Part shown: piece by piece, positions 24,105 through 34,664 of the stretch
How the letters are laid out: every line of letters starts with the position of its first letter
Numbering within the stretch: the stretch's first letter is position 1
Source of the DNA: Flammulina velutipes
Lineage: Eukaryota; Basidiomycota; Agaricomycetes; Agaricales; Physalacriaceae
DNA: 64,000 nucleotides
NCBI GenBank assembly: GCA_011800155.1
Contig: CM022371.1
Location: 992,001-1,056,000 of the forward strand
Direction of reading: 5' to 3'
The notes under the pieces: generated by a model
The model's input: only the letters and a program-made list of their open reading frames with translations
Told to the model about the DNA's origin: nothing
Databases searched by the model: none
Position numbers and translations under genes: made by a program

Positions 24105-24578
24105 ATCTGAAGAAAGAAAGAACAAGAATGAATGAAAAGGTTGACGATGGCGGTCTAAAAGAGACTGGCGAATACGATGGACGGCCTTGCCAAAACAGGA
24201 AGACGTAATTTGATGGGGTGAATTTCCATTGTTTCGGCGCCACGCAACACATTGTATTTCTTTTATACGATTGAAGCCATAGAGATAAATAGTGAATTGG
24301 TATACCCATAAGATCTATGCATATTGAGGTGTCCCGAATCATTGATTCTTGCCCATACCGATGTCTTGACAGCTAACATTGTTCAATACCTCGCAAATTG
24401 GATGATAACACACTACGAGCTCGTACGCACACAAGTCTGCAATCACGTCGTATTATATGCACGTAGTCATTAAAGACGTCTCACGGATGAGGACCGTATC
24501 ATAAGATGTTTTATCAGTATCAAATTCATGGGGGTTGAAGGAAACAGGCATAGTGGGCTAAAAGTACAAAGTAGATTC
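24105..24578. other. intergenic region between the C2 gene and the tandem pair
   Basis: About 470 bases. It should contain the promoter of the C2 gene and the 3' UTR of the first tandem gene. I see no further gene or repeat. Confidence 0.5.
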
Positions 24579-25853
24579 TCAACAAAACCACGTCTTGTCA
24601 AATGAATGTGTCCCCACATATTTGAGCTCTCCGTCAATAGCTCTTTGAGCCGCAGCCAGCCATTCCTCCCTAGATATCAGGGGTTTCCCAGACGAAACCC
24701 ATTGACGTGCCAGCCACATTGGCGGGTCCCGGTAAGGTGGATTTGTCCGGGTTTGCATTGAGATAACCTCAGAATTTAAGCCAAGACCAACCATCTTCGA
24801 CAGGATCCCGAATGACATTCCCGATCGGAGCGACGCACGTAAAACCATGAAGTTGTCGTCTGTGGACATGACCTCCCCTTCCACTGGCGGCTTCCACAGT
24901 CCAAGATCCTCCGCCATGCATCGATACGCCGCGCGTTGGCGTTTGAACTCCCTGTATACGTCCAGGAAGTGAGCTTTTTCCTCCTCGGTCATTTTCCCAT
25001 TGAAGAAGAGCTCGAGTGGATACTTGAACGACGGCGCCATCAGGTCCGAGATGCTCGATATATCAGTGTAGCACGCCTGAAGCTCGTCGGAGCTGATTTC
25101 TTCTTCATTGGTGTCCCACCGAGTGTTGTATAATTTCTGGGTGTAAGTATCCAAGATTGCGACGTCGATCTCTTTTGATGACGGTTGAGTAAGGAAGGGG
25201 ATATCATGCATGGCATGGTGGAGGGGAGGAGGAGGGGAATCGCTTGCGCGGAACGTGGGACAAGATCCAAGATAATGAAGCATATGACTTCTTAGAGCGA
25301 GCGGTGCAACGACGTCGGAGGGATAATGATGTATAAAGGCAGTTTCAAGAGCCGTCAGCAAGATCCTTGCATGAGGGTGCCTTCGGGAATCCTGATGATA
25401 GTCATTTGCAGCCTGCGAAAAGATGTATGTGGGATCGTCTTCAAGGCCAACTAGGACCAGAATTAGAGTATCCTGTCCTTCGAGACGATCCGTGACATTC
25501 TCAACGCGGTCGATGAACGTCTTCGTCGCAATGGCGGGCGGACAGTCAGCTAAGGAATCCCGGATGAGAGTGATCTCCTCCCCATCGACGGTGTATTCAA
25601 AGGGTCGTACGGCCAGCCATGACGAGAGTCCTGAGTTATATCTAGGATCACTGCTGAAATGGTGATACCAGCGAATGTAATCTTCTGTAATCTTGTCGCC
25701 TGCAGCTCCGTCGACGCCGTTACCTAGAAGTCCACAAACCACCAGTCTTGGTGTTGAGTACACTACAGGCTCTGGAGTAGAAGGAGGTACAGATTCTGGA
25801 TGAAGAGGAGGTGAAGTCTCTGGAAGGGAGAACAACTGGAAGAACCAAGACAT
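24579..25853 (-). CDS. unknown intronless protein, tandem paralogue 1
   Basis: A single open frame of about 424 residues. The start is set at MSWFFQLFSLPE (ATG at 25851-25853) because the neighbour starts MSWLVRLFSQQE; an in-frame ATG 14 codons upstream exists. A Pro-rich N terminus leads to LVVCGLLGNGVDGAAGDKIT, then DTLILVLVGLEDDPTYIF. A strongly conserved block follows near 24900-24970: FLDVYREFKRQRAAYRCMAE and DLGLWKPP. The end is LKYVGTHSFDKTWFC. The Gly-rich strand, helix and hydrophobic strand order vaguely recalls the start of caspase-like folds, but no catalytic His-Gly is present. I do not recognise the family. Lack of introns is unusual among its neighbours. Confidence 0.8.
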   Translation of the reverse strand: MSWFFQLFSLPETSPPLHPESVPPSTPEPVVYSTPRLVVCGLLGNGVDGAAGDKITEDYIRWYHHFSSDPRYNSGLSSWLAVRPFEYTVDGEEITLIRDSLADCPPAIATKTFIDRVENVTDRLEGQDTLILVLVGLEDDPTYIFSQAANDYHQDSRRHPHARILLTALETAFIHHYPSDVVAPLALRSHMLHYLGSCPTFRASDSPPPPLHHAMHDIPFLTQPSSKEIDVAILDTYTQKLYNTRWDTNEEEISSDELQACYTDISSISDLMAPSFKYPLELFFNGKMTEEEKAHFLDVYREFKRQRAAYRCMAEDLGLWKPPVEGEVMSTDDNFMVLRASLRSGMSFGILSKMVGLGLNSEVISMQTRTNPPYRDPPMWLARQWVSSGKPLISREEWLAAAQRAIDGELKYVGTHSFDKTWFC

Positions 25854-26030
25854 GGTGTTGAAACCTACAGAACGGGAATGAGAATATATCTCCACGCCGG
25901 GATGTCAGAATATACTTGCAACGACGCTGTAGTCAGGTTTAAAGACAATTCTAGGAGCCTATATTTGCAGGCGTGCTGTTGGGGGAAAAGTAGCGTACTG
26001 CTTGATCGTGGCGCTGAAGATTAAGCAGTT

Positions 26031-26046
26031 CGGTAAATCGGGCCGA
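26031..26046 (-). promoter_or_regulatory. 16-bp element upstream of tandem paralogue 1, conserved at paralogue 2
   Basis: CGGTAAATCGGGCCGA (plus-strand reading) lies 178 bases upstream of the start codon. The identical 16 bases lie at 27811-27826, 164 bases upstream of the second paralogue, and the preceding 30 bases are also similar. The element holds a CGG direct repeat with a 5-base spacer, a layout used by many Zn(II)2Cys6 regulators. The regulatory role is inferred. Confidence 0.4.
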
Positions 26047-26375
26047 TAATTCGCATTAACAATTTCCAATTACGACTACGCAACCTTAGGCTTGAATACA
26101 CTGAGAATAAAATGCCGCATTGATTCAACACCTTTAATGGAACCATCGCAGTGTGGCAGCCTCGTGTTCCAGATTTTCTGTGGCGTCGCCACACTCCGTC
26201 CTCCCGATGACTGTATTGGGGACTTCGCGGACGCTGGCCACTGATGAGAGGATCATAATAGTGCTTAACTTCAGAGCACGCGTTTTACAGAAGGAATATG
26301 ATTCGTGATATTGGGTGGCTAAAAGTACAGATATTCAAAGTAATTCAGAATTTTCACTGTTCCAGTGATTCCACG

Positions 26376-27647
26376 TCACATCTGGGCATAAAATTCATGT
26401 GTTCCCACATACTTGAGCTCTGTATCAGCAGCTCTCTGAGCCGCAGCCTGCCACTCCTCCGTCAATATCATTGGTTTCCCAGATAATACCCATCGACGTG
26501 CCAACCACATTGGCGGGTCCACGTAAGGCGGGACTGTCTGTGTTTGGGTTAAAATAATGTTTAGATCCAAGCCAAGAGCGTCCAACGTCAGGCCTGGGAC
26601 TGGATCTGGCATTGACAGTCGAAGCGACACACGATTAAACATCCAGGCGTCGTCTGCAGACATGACCTTCCCTTCCGCTGGCGGCTTCCACAGTCCAAGA
26701 TCCTCCGCCATGCATCGGTACGCCGCGCGTTGGCGTTTGAACTCCCTGTATACGTCCAGGCAGTGAGCTTCTTCCTCCTTCGTGATTTTGCCGTCGAAGA
26801 GGCGCTTGATTGGGAACTTCAGAGACGGCCCCATCTGGTCCGAGATGTTAGACATAGCAGAGTAGCATGCATGAAGCTCGTCGTGGCTGATTTCTTCGTC
26901 ACTGGTGTCCCACTGAGTGTTATATAATTTCTGGGTGTGGACATCTAAGAGAGCAACGCCAATCTCTTCCGACGATGGTTGGGTTAGGAAAGGAATGTCA
27001 TCCATGGCGTTGTGGAAGGGAGGAGGGGAATCGCTTGCGCGGAACGTTAGACGAGAACCAAGAAAATCAAGCATACGACTTTTTAAAGTGAGCGGAGCAA
27101 CGATGTCAGAAGGAGTGTGATGTATAAAGGCCCTTCTAAGAGTCGTCAGGAAGACCCTGGCATGAGGGTGTTTTCGAGGATCCTGACGATAATGAACACT
27201 TTCAGGCAGAAAGATGCATGTGGGATCATCTTCAAGGCCAGCTAAGACTATGACCAGAGTGTCCTGTTTTTCGAGACAATGAGATGCAATATTCCGAACG
27301 CGGTCGATGAACGTCTTTGTCGCAATAGCGGGTGGAGATGCAGCTGTGGGGTCTCTGGTCAGAGTAATATCCTCTCCATTGACGGCGTAGTCGAAAGGAC
27401 GGATGGCCAGCCATGTTGAGAGCTCCGCGTTGTATCTCGGATCAGTGCTAAGATGGTGATACCAGCGTATGAAGTCTTCTGTGACATTGTCGCCTGCAGC
27501 TCCGTCGACGTCGTTACCTAAGAGTCCGCATACCACAATTTTTGTCTTTGAGGGTGGTAAAGGCTCTGGGATAGAAGGAGGTACAGATCCTGGTTCGGAA
27601 GGGGGCGAAGATTCTTGTTGAGAGAACAACCGTACTAGCCAAGACAT
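26376..27647 (-). CDS. unknown intronless protein, tandem paralogue 2
   Basis: A 423-residue single open frame, head-to-tail with paralogue 1 and alike along its whole length. It starts MSWLVRLFSQQESSPPSEPG and continues KIVVCGLLGNDVDGAAGDNV, DFIRWYHHLSTDPRYNAELS and DTLVIVLAGLEDDPTCIF. The most conserved block is again EFKRQRAAYRCMAEDLGLWK (also identical at the DNA level for long stretches), and the end is LKYVGTHEFYAQM. Both copies lack stop codons and frameshifts, so both seem maintained. No signal peptide or membrane segment. Function unknown; see the findings for a speculative fold. Confidence 0.82.
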   Translation of the reverse strand: MSWLVRLFSQQESSPPSEPGSVPPSIPEPLPPSKTKIVVCGLLGNDVDGAAGDNVTEDFIRWYHHLSTDPRYNAELSTWLAIRPFDYAVNGEDITLTRDPTAASPPAIATKTFIDRVRNIASHCLEKQDTLVIVLAGLEDDPTCIFLPESVHYRQDPRKHPHARVFLTTLRRAFIHHTPSDIVAPLTLKSRMLDFLGSRLTFRASDSPPPFHNAMDDIPFLTQPSSEEIGVALLDVHTQKLYNTQWDTSDEEISHDELHACYSAMSNISDQMGPSLKFPIKRLFDGKITKEEEAHCLDVYREFKRQRAAYRCMAEDLGLWKPPAEGKVMSADDAWMFNRVSLRLSMPDPVPGLTLDALGLDLNIILTQTQTVPPYVDPPMWLARRWVLSGKPMILTEEWQAAAQRAADTELKYVGTHEFYAQM

Positions 27648-27810
27648 CCTACTTCAGAACAAGAATAAGAAGATACGTTCAACTATAGAGGTGTACTAAC
27701 CAAGACAGAATTCAAGGCAAATAGAGGAGGCAAGAGTTACAGACGCGTTGTTGTGTGGCGAGTTTACATAAGCCAGGTGTAAGCTTGACCGTGCTGAAGA
27801 GTAAATGACT

Positions 27811-27826
27811 CGGTAAATCGGGCCGA
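27811..27826 (-). promoter_or_regulatory. 16-bp element upstream of tandem paralogue 2
   Basis: Identical to the element at 26031-26046 and at nearly the same distance from the start codon. It was either duplicated with the gene or kept by selection. Confidence 0.4.
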
Positions 27827-27902
27827 AAATCTTCATCTTAACATCTAGTTCCACCACCACGTACTTAGAGCAATCACTAAACAGTTGATATCTACTAGCT
27901 TT

Positions 27903-28444
27903 TTACCAGCAACACCCCTCCGGCAACTCATCCAAAAACTTCTGATACTTTTCAGGCGCCGGCATCGGCCATGCCGCCCCTAACACGGTGGGATGAGAGA
28001 CGAACATACTGCTGACTGGAGAGAAACGTACTAGTCTCGTAAGGCTTAAGCTGACTCTTCCATTTGCTGTATTCTGCCACGACAGGAGCCGCAGCGATCC
28101 CCCGTTTACGGTTGAAGTCTTTCACAACTCGAGATTCCTCGTCCGCATCCTGAGAAATTTACATGAATCAATAGAGACTTCAGGTATGTTGAAGGAGTAG
28201 CTCACCATGTCATCCAAGCCCTCAGGAATGGGGAAACTGGAGTAAACTCCCAGGATAGCGTCCTGCGATGATATGGTCAAATAAAGGGAGTAGTTAGCAA
28301 GAACAAGCTGAAGAAACGTACTGCAAATTCGTTGTTTTTGGCAATCAAAGCCTTTCTCTCCTCCTCTGTCACAGTTTCACCCCGAGGATCATTGAGGTCG
28401 ACTACAGTGGAGGTTGGTTCTGGAGATGGTGGAGTCTCAACCAT
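27903..28444 (-). CDS. small unknown protein, copy C of the three-member family
   Basis: Same four-exon plan as copy B. Exon 1 starts MVETPPSPEPTSTVVDLNDP and ends VTEEERKALIAKNNEFA. Exon 2 reads DAILGVYSSFPIPEGLDDM. Exon 3 starts DADEESRVVKDFNRKRG and ends SQLKPYET. Exon 4 is AAWPMPAPEKYQKF to LDELPEGCCW, with TAA at 27903-27905. The frame continues open upstream of the chosen Met into a hydrophobic MPVYTCMFLSLLTLV at 28570, so a longer, membrane-targeted form cannot be excluded; the shorter start matches the length of copy B. It lies about 22 kb from copies A and B on the opposite strand and next to the tandem pair. Function unknown. Confidence 0.78.
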
Positions 28445-29230
28445 TGGAGGTGTGTGATTGTCACCGTCGGTGTGACTATCGGCTTGTCCCTCTCTGTAAA
28501 TTCGAGGAGATTCGAGGGTGAGACATACTAAGGTCAGCAAAGACAAGAACATACACGTATAGACGGGCACTTGTCAAGTGCTGCGTGACCTGATCCTTCA
28601 TGTAAGCATACACCTAGCGTTCACCGTCAATTATTCTTGAACATTCTCGACCATGGACAGCCGCGGCGGTCCTTCCAAAGACGACGACCTGACCCTCGAC
28701 AACGTCCGTTCCTTCGCATAGAAATCAATGCGTTCAAGAAAGGCTCAGTGCTGTCCAAGAAATGTTTTGCCCTCGAATACGAAGACCTGGTGTAAGCGTT
28801 TATTTCTAGGATTTGAGCGATAGTCGTCAGGATCCGGAGACCAGAGGCACTTTCAGAATTTGAGTGACGGCTGAGAGTTCCGGGAGCGACAATTGCAAGG
28901 GAAACGTCTGAACTTGCTGTCTTTGACATGGTGGAAGACCGGAACTTCACGACGCGAGTTTGTGTTGTGACGGATGCTTCACGTGAGGTGACACAACGCG
29001 TCACTGGCGCCACATCGTCTCTTTCCTCCCACTTCCAGCGTTTTCTCTCCAGGTCAGACTTGTCAGATCCAGTGTACGTACCTTTCAATTTCTGCCAGTC
29101 CCCGTTGCTGAAATCTGCATAGTCCAATGCTCGACTTTTGCAAGAACCTCATGCTTTTCGAAGGCATGCCTCATTACGACGTACGTGAAGAAATGTAGAA
29201 ACGATAATGATAAATGATCCTCACACAATC
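28445..29230. other. intergenic region with a possible decayed gene fragment
   Basis: On the plus strand, an ATG at 28652 opens MDSRGGPSKDDDLTLDNV and stops after about 22 codons. In another frame EINAFKKGSVLSKKCFALEY continues to a likely donor near 28792. A one-base shift would join them, which suggests a broken exon. The opposite strand is open for 166 codons (28627-29127) but looks like a shadow. I cannot name a family. Confidence 0.3.
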
Positions 29231-32200
29231 TCATCGTCCCCTCCTCTCCATCCTCCACTCCTTAAACATCCCCTCCAGACTTTTATGAATGAGATGCATC
29301 GGAATAACAGTCCGAATCATCTCCCCAATACGCGCCGCAACCTCCTTCTTCCCTTGTCCTTTCCCTCTCGCTTCCCCCCCATCCCCATTCCCCAAAGCAC
29401 GCTCCGCATAATCCCCCGCCATCCGATAAATCGCCAAAACGGCCAACGAAACATGCGTCTGTCTCGAATCCGTGCTCAATAACGGATCCGCCCCGCCACC
29501 CACCGACAGTGGCGCACTCGCGTGGTTGTAATTCGCAGTGGCCCGCTCGCCTCGCACTAGCCTCAGCAGAATCTCAAGTAGGTTGTCCTCTTCTGACATG
29601 TGCGTTTTCACGAAACGTTCTCGCTCAACTTGCGTTCCGACGGTGGACGTCGAAGCCCAGTTGCTCAAAATGGTGTGTATGGTCGGTGGCTGATGGGCAA
29701 GCATTAGCCAACGACATGCTTGAAAAATGGGTAGACTAACCGGATCAGGATCCTCAACGCTAATCTTGCCCTCCCATCCTTCGGATTCTTCCCTATTCGC
29801 ATCTTGCTTTTTGCCACCACCACACATGCTCCTCACCCATTCCCTAATGTCGCCCGTTCGCACCCATCGAGCTTCAGATAGAGGGTTGGATTTATCAAGA
29901 TATGCGACCAAAGTTACTGTCACTGGAGGTTGCTTAGACGAAGACGCCTCCGACGAGTTGGAGGACGAAGATGAGAATAGTGACGTTAACGGCGGGATTG
30001 TTGGGTCGACCAGTCCCGTAGTCGATTCAGCGTGTTCAGACGCCGTGTCATCAGCCTCCATAGGACTCGCCTCCCCTTCAACCTGAAGCAACGAATATCA
30101 ATATACAGCCACTTGGTAATATCTGAAAACTACTCACGAGGATCCCCTTGAAATCTCCCCCGTCGGAATTAACAGCGTCTCCTGCCTCTAACAGCGAAGG
30201 CTCAATCCGAACGCGGACCTCAACCTTGCCCTCTTTCCTGAAAACCCTTAAACTCTCAACGACATCTGCATCCAACACAAGCCGTCTCCGTGCAAACGAG
30301 ATAGACAGCCTATTCGGAGACGCAGGCGAGACCTGCTTTTCCGGCACTGGAGGGGGAAGAGGAGGGGCATGAGACTGCTCGGAAGCAGTCTCGACGAGAT
30401 GCAAAGGATCATGTACTGGAGGCTCCGATTGCGCCATGAGCAAAGCTGCCAAAGTCGAAGCAGCCAAATCCAACCCAGGGACCTCCGTCTCATCTGCGTC
30501 ACCCTGCGTTACCGTGGCTGAGATTATTGGCTCTGCAGGCTCTTGTGACGTCTCAGGCTCCTGCGACATGGGTGGTTCCGTAGGCAACTGTAAAGATTCC
30601 TCTTGGGGCGAAGAGGGCACCGTAGGCGCCCCTTCGATATCATCAGGACCAGGATGCTCACTATCAGAAAAGCGTAGGTTAGATATCAGCGCGACAACGA
30701 AAACGATAGAACGGAACGGACAGGTTAGCATGAGAGGGAGTGGACGACGCAGAGTCATGATCATCACCAGCAGGAGGGACAGCGTCGGCTGCACCATCGT
30801 GCCCATGCTCATGCCCTTCAGGCTCTTCGTTTTTCCCTTCAACAACGGGAGCAGCAATCTCATGCGCAACATCACTAATCTCCTCAACATGGCTAGGTCC
30901 ATCATGCATGTCCACATCAACATTCCCCTCGCTTTGAATCCCTTGAGAAATAAAAAAGAGCACTTGTCAGAACGAGCGCTTTGCTCTCCACCCCGACTGT
31001 TGAAAAGAGAGACAGATATAGGTCGAATAGCTCACCTGGAACTGTAACTGCATTCTCAACTCCTTGGACCGGCACCTCTACAACAGGAAGTCCGGACTGT
31101 GTGTAGTCCATCTCGTTGTCAGTCTCGACGTCCATCTCTGTGGCGCCCTCAGGTTCAGGATTCAACTGCTTCCCTACTTCCTCTTCGTCGTCATCCTCGC
31201 CCTCGCCCTCAACTTCACCAGCCCCGCCCGCAAACGCATCCATTAGCCAATCTGGCTCACTGCCAACAGTCGGCGCCATACTCGATCGATCGTCATGCAT
31301 CAGAGCACGGGGACCAGGCGGAGGACGACGCTCCTCAGTATCCGTATCTTCGTCGTCCTCATCGACCTTTTTGCGTTTGCCCTTCCGCGTGGCTGAAATC
31401 ATTGTTTCCTCAGCTACGACTGGCGTATGGAAGTAGATCCTAATACGGGCGGGAGGGTCGGCGCTTGCGGGTTTAGAAGGTATCGAGGGATGATCATCAG
31501 GCTGCAGAGCTGGTGCGACAACAGTCGCCGTAGATGACAAGGACTCGGATGTTGAAGCGGCTGTGACAGTACTGGGTGATTCGGTTTTCCCATTGACACT
31601 GTCAGCTATATCAGCATCGTCGTCCTGGGTCTGGGTCTGAGACTGAGAAGTCACATCCTCTGATGCTATTGTCGGTTGAGAGGTACCGCCATCGTCTGGT
31701 GCAGGTTGTGTCGCATCCTTGCCTCCATGCTCCTCAGGCGGAACAGTGAATATTTCAGACACCTCTTCCTCCTTCACTCTCTGAGCTTCTTTAACAACCC
31801 CCCACCGCCAGTCCAACTCACAGATCTCCAACCCCACAATTCGGAAATCGGTCAACGTCCTCTTCCGTTCCTCTTTCTTTGCAAAGCTTCCAATGGACGA
31901 CACAGATCCAACTTGTCTCGTAAGTCCATGTCCATCGTGTGACTTCAAATTCTGGTTCTGGCGGTTATTTCCATAGTTTTGCCCCCTCGGGCCTCCACGG
32001 TAGGTAAACGAGCCATTGCTGCCCCCAGCTCCGCCTCCACGCCGGTTGTTTGTCGCACCAAAGGTCCCCCCACCGGCGCCACCGCGACCGCCACCAGCAG
32101 CACCACCTCTGTTCCCGCCTCCTGGACCGACGAACCCGCTCCCATTCCGTCCAAGTCCACCACCACCCCGTCCGCCCCGGTGCCCGCCCATGTTCATGTT

Positions 32201-32986
32201 CGATCCGCCACGCCCCCGGGCCATTCCACGAGTCGGAGCGCCTCCGCGCTGCATGTTCATGCTATTAGCCATCGGGCCCGACCGATTTGATGCATTGACC
32301 ATCGACATGGGCATCGTTGGCTGCTGCTGCAGTTGTTGCGGTTGCATCCTGCCTTGTCCTTGCTGAGGACCGTCAAATCGTTGTCTCTTCGCAGGGGGAA
32401 GGTTTCCATGAGAGTGGTGGCGAGCTTGACCTTGCTGCTGCTGGTGCATCATCTGCTGTGGCGCCATGGGAGCCATCGGCATGTGTTGTTGTTGCATCAT
32501 TTGAGGCGCGGAAAACATTAGTGGCTGGGGCGGCATGTGCATCGGGGGAGGGTGTGCGTGTTGCTGCTGCTGCTGATAGCCGATAGGAGGCTGGACCTGT
32601 GGTACATAGGGCGAATACGGCTGATACGGATTGTAGCCAGGGGGAGGCGCGGGAGGTGGTGGCGGTTGAAATTGTTGAGGGGGAGGTTGCTGCTGCTGCT
32701 GCTGTCTTTGCCATGCATTTTGGCTTTGCGGTCCGTATCCGTAATTCGCGTAGAGTGCAGTTTGTTCCGGCGTCGGTGGCGGAGGAGGCCTTGGTGCTTG
32801 CGCACCAGTCCATTGTGTGGGTCCACCTGGATTTACGTTGTACGCATTATTTTGTGGCGCAGCGGCATTACGGGCCCAGTACGCTGCGTAGTCGTGTGCG
32901 GGTGCTGGCGGAGGAGGCGGACCGGGAGGTAGCGGAGGCTGGGATGGTGCGTACGAGGACTGGGGAAGAAATGGGTTTTTGTTCAT
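29231..32986 (-). CDS. large low-complexity protein with Q/P-rich and RGG regions, function unknown
   Basis: It starts MNKNPFLPQSSYAPSQPP. The first 300 residues are Pro/Gln-rich, with Q runs (CAG/CTG-type repeats near 32440-32720). An RGG/GGRGG block follows (about 31950-32230), of the kind that binds RNA or is methylated. A well-ordered core starts RKRTLTDFRIVGLEICELDW and WRWGVVKEAQ. Acidic Ser/Glu-rich linkers follow, then a second ordered part: RLSISFARRRLVLDADVVES, VEVRVRIEPSLLEAGD, and IHTILSNWASTSTVGTQVER. The end is HKSLEGMFKEWRMERRGR, TGA at 29231-29233. About four introns are visible (near 29688-29745, 30087-30135, 30660-30720 and 30950-31035). It could be a nuclear RNA- or chromatin-associated protein; that is inference from composition. 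Confidence 0.75.
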
Positions 32987-34664
32987 ATGCCGTTCGAGGT
33001 CTGAAAGACGCGTCTCTCCTCGTAAAGGATACGATAGATTCAGCCAAGTAAACGGTGTTAATTCCTAGGTCGGGAGAGTAGTTAGATACATTGATTCAGG
33101 GTATTGGCCTGACACGCACCTATCGTGAGCGAGCTTTTCGACTCTATTCCCGAGCACAATCGCAGAGACGAGGAGGAATTAAATGGAAGAACGCGTCGAG
33201 TTGGATGTGGCGGCGATGGACAAGACCAGAATCCTTCACAACTTTACAGTTGTGTTGAGTGTTCGGGTCTGGGTTTGGTTCGTCCTCCGATCGAAAATTT
33301 CGGAGTTGCAAGACAGCCGGCCCGGTCTCCGCTGTCGAAATCGCAGCCACAAATTTGAAAAAATGACAAGGCTATCGTCGTCGAGTGGTTATAATTATTC
33401 GGTCTAACTGCCAGGCCATGAATTCAAAATGGATTTCGGGGAGGCCCCCGGTGGTGCGAGCGCGGCTCGCAAGCGGCTACGCCGCCGGGCTAACGCCCTA
33501 TGAAGCGGCTGACGCCGTTTCGTACTATAGTATAATATATAGAAAAGCAATTCATTCTATAGCAGCGTAACCATACACTTGTAGCTGTATATTTCTATGC
33601 GCTCATTCCATCACGAATAATTGAAGACAACAAAGGAAGCAGCAATGTGGCGTAGTACCTAGATCACACAGAGTTTGTATACAACGGTGGTTTCATTGCT
33701 AATGGAGAAGACGGGTTTCTGATCTAAACTAATAACAAGGCGAACTACAAATGGGATGGCCAATGCTACCTACTTTGAATTTTGAAATTGCAGTTTAGAT
33801 GTTTCAAGTTTACGCAAGGCTAATCGACGAGTAAGCACCTCTCCGAACTACCTCTCTCATGTACTCACCACGTTCTTTCACCTCTAAGGTCGCAAGCGAG
33901 ACGTGGTCCAACGGCCATTACCTCCGGGTCCAAAAATGCGTTATTGGTGAGTACCTCCTTGATACTGCTATCACCGTGCTCATGAGCCTCCAACCCTAGT
34001 GTCGCAATGGAGGCACACAACATGTGACTTCGTCGCGTTCCAACGTTCCTTTATTTATCGTCCCAAACGAGTCGACACATTCTTATACTTCCTCTTTCGG
34101 TCACTTCCTGCAGCGCCACCTTCCGCATTATTACCACGCTTTTTTACAGTTCCTGGCGAGACGATCGTCGTGTTTTTTCTTCACTCGCACTCATCGTCTC
34201 GCTAGGTCAGTGGCCTCATCTCTTTATCTTTGACTCGTACTTATAGCCTCGCTAGTATCGATCTCAGTTCAGTTATATTGGTTCTCCCGCCCATGCATCA
34301 TCTGCCATCCCTAGATACTTGTACTTAGCGAGATATACGCCGTGAATGCACCTCTTGCGGCCTCGGGGTCCTCCCTGAGGTCGGCTTATGGCTACCCTCG
34401 GACTTCCTCAAGCTCTTCTCAGTCGATTGGGGAACAGTAAAGCGGAAATACAGCGCGGAGGGCGATGTTTGGCACTTGTTAGGATCCAACGGAGTCGAAA
34501 CGTGTCTTTGTTCTTGTTTGGCCAACCTCAACGGACCGGTCTCATGTTGCTAATTAATTGCTCGCTGCGCTCGCAATGACAGGTGCGTATAGTGCTATCA
34601 ATTGTGATAGTTGACATCATCAATACATATTATGTACATCCTTCAACTCCAACCTTAACTGTGC
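32987..34664. other. intergenic region of about 1.7 kb
   Basis: It holds the promoter side of the RGG-protein gene and of the F-box gene. A GC-rich patch with short palindromes lies at 33437-33530 (see next entry). Frames on both strands are short and unconvincing, and no tRNA is visible. Confidence 0.5.
33437..33530. repeat. GC-rich patch of short palindromes, possible transposon remnant
   Basis: Within an AT-richer surrounding, this stretch repeats variants of AGCGGCT-ACGCCG, including GCGAGCGCGGCTCGC and AAGCGGCTACGCCGCC, followed by an AT-rich TATAGTATAATATATAG. Such subterminal GC palindromes are common near the ends of fungal DNA transposons. No matching second end was found in the window. 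Confidence 0.3.

Noticed and set aside
28627..29127. 166-codon minus-strand frame as a gene
   Set aside because: It has no motif, has biased Arg/Ser content, and lies opposite fragments that look more protein-like; probably a chance frame.
32016..32366. Pro-rich plus-strand frame
   Set aside because: Shadow of the RGG repeats of the minus-strand gene; Gly/Arg codons read as Pro/Ala/Thr on the other strand.
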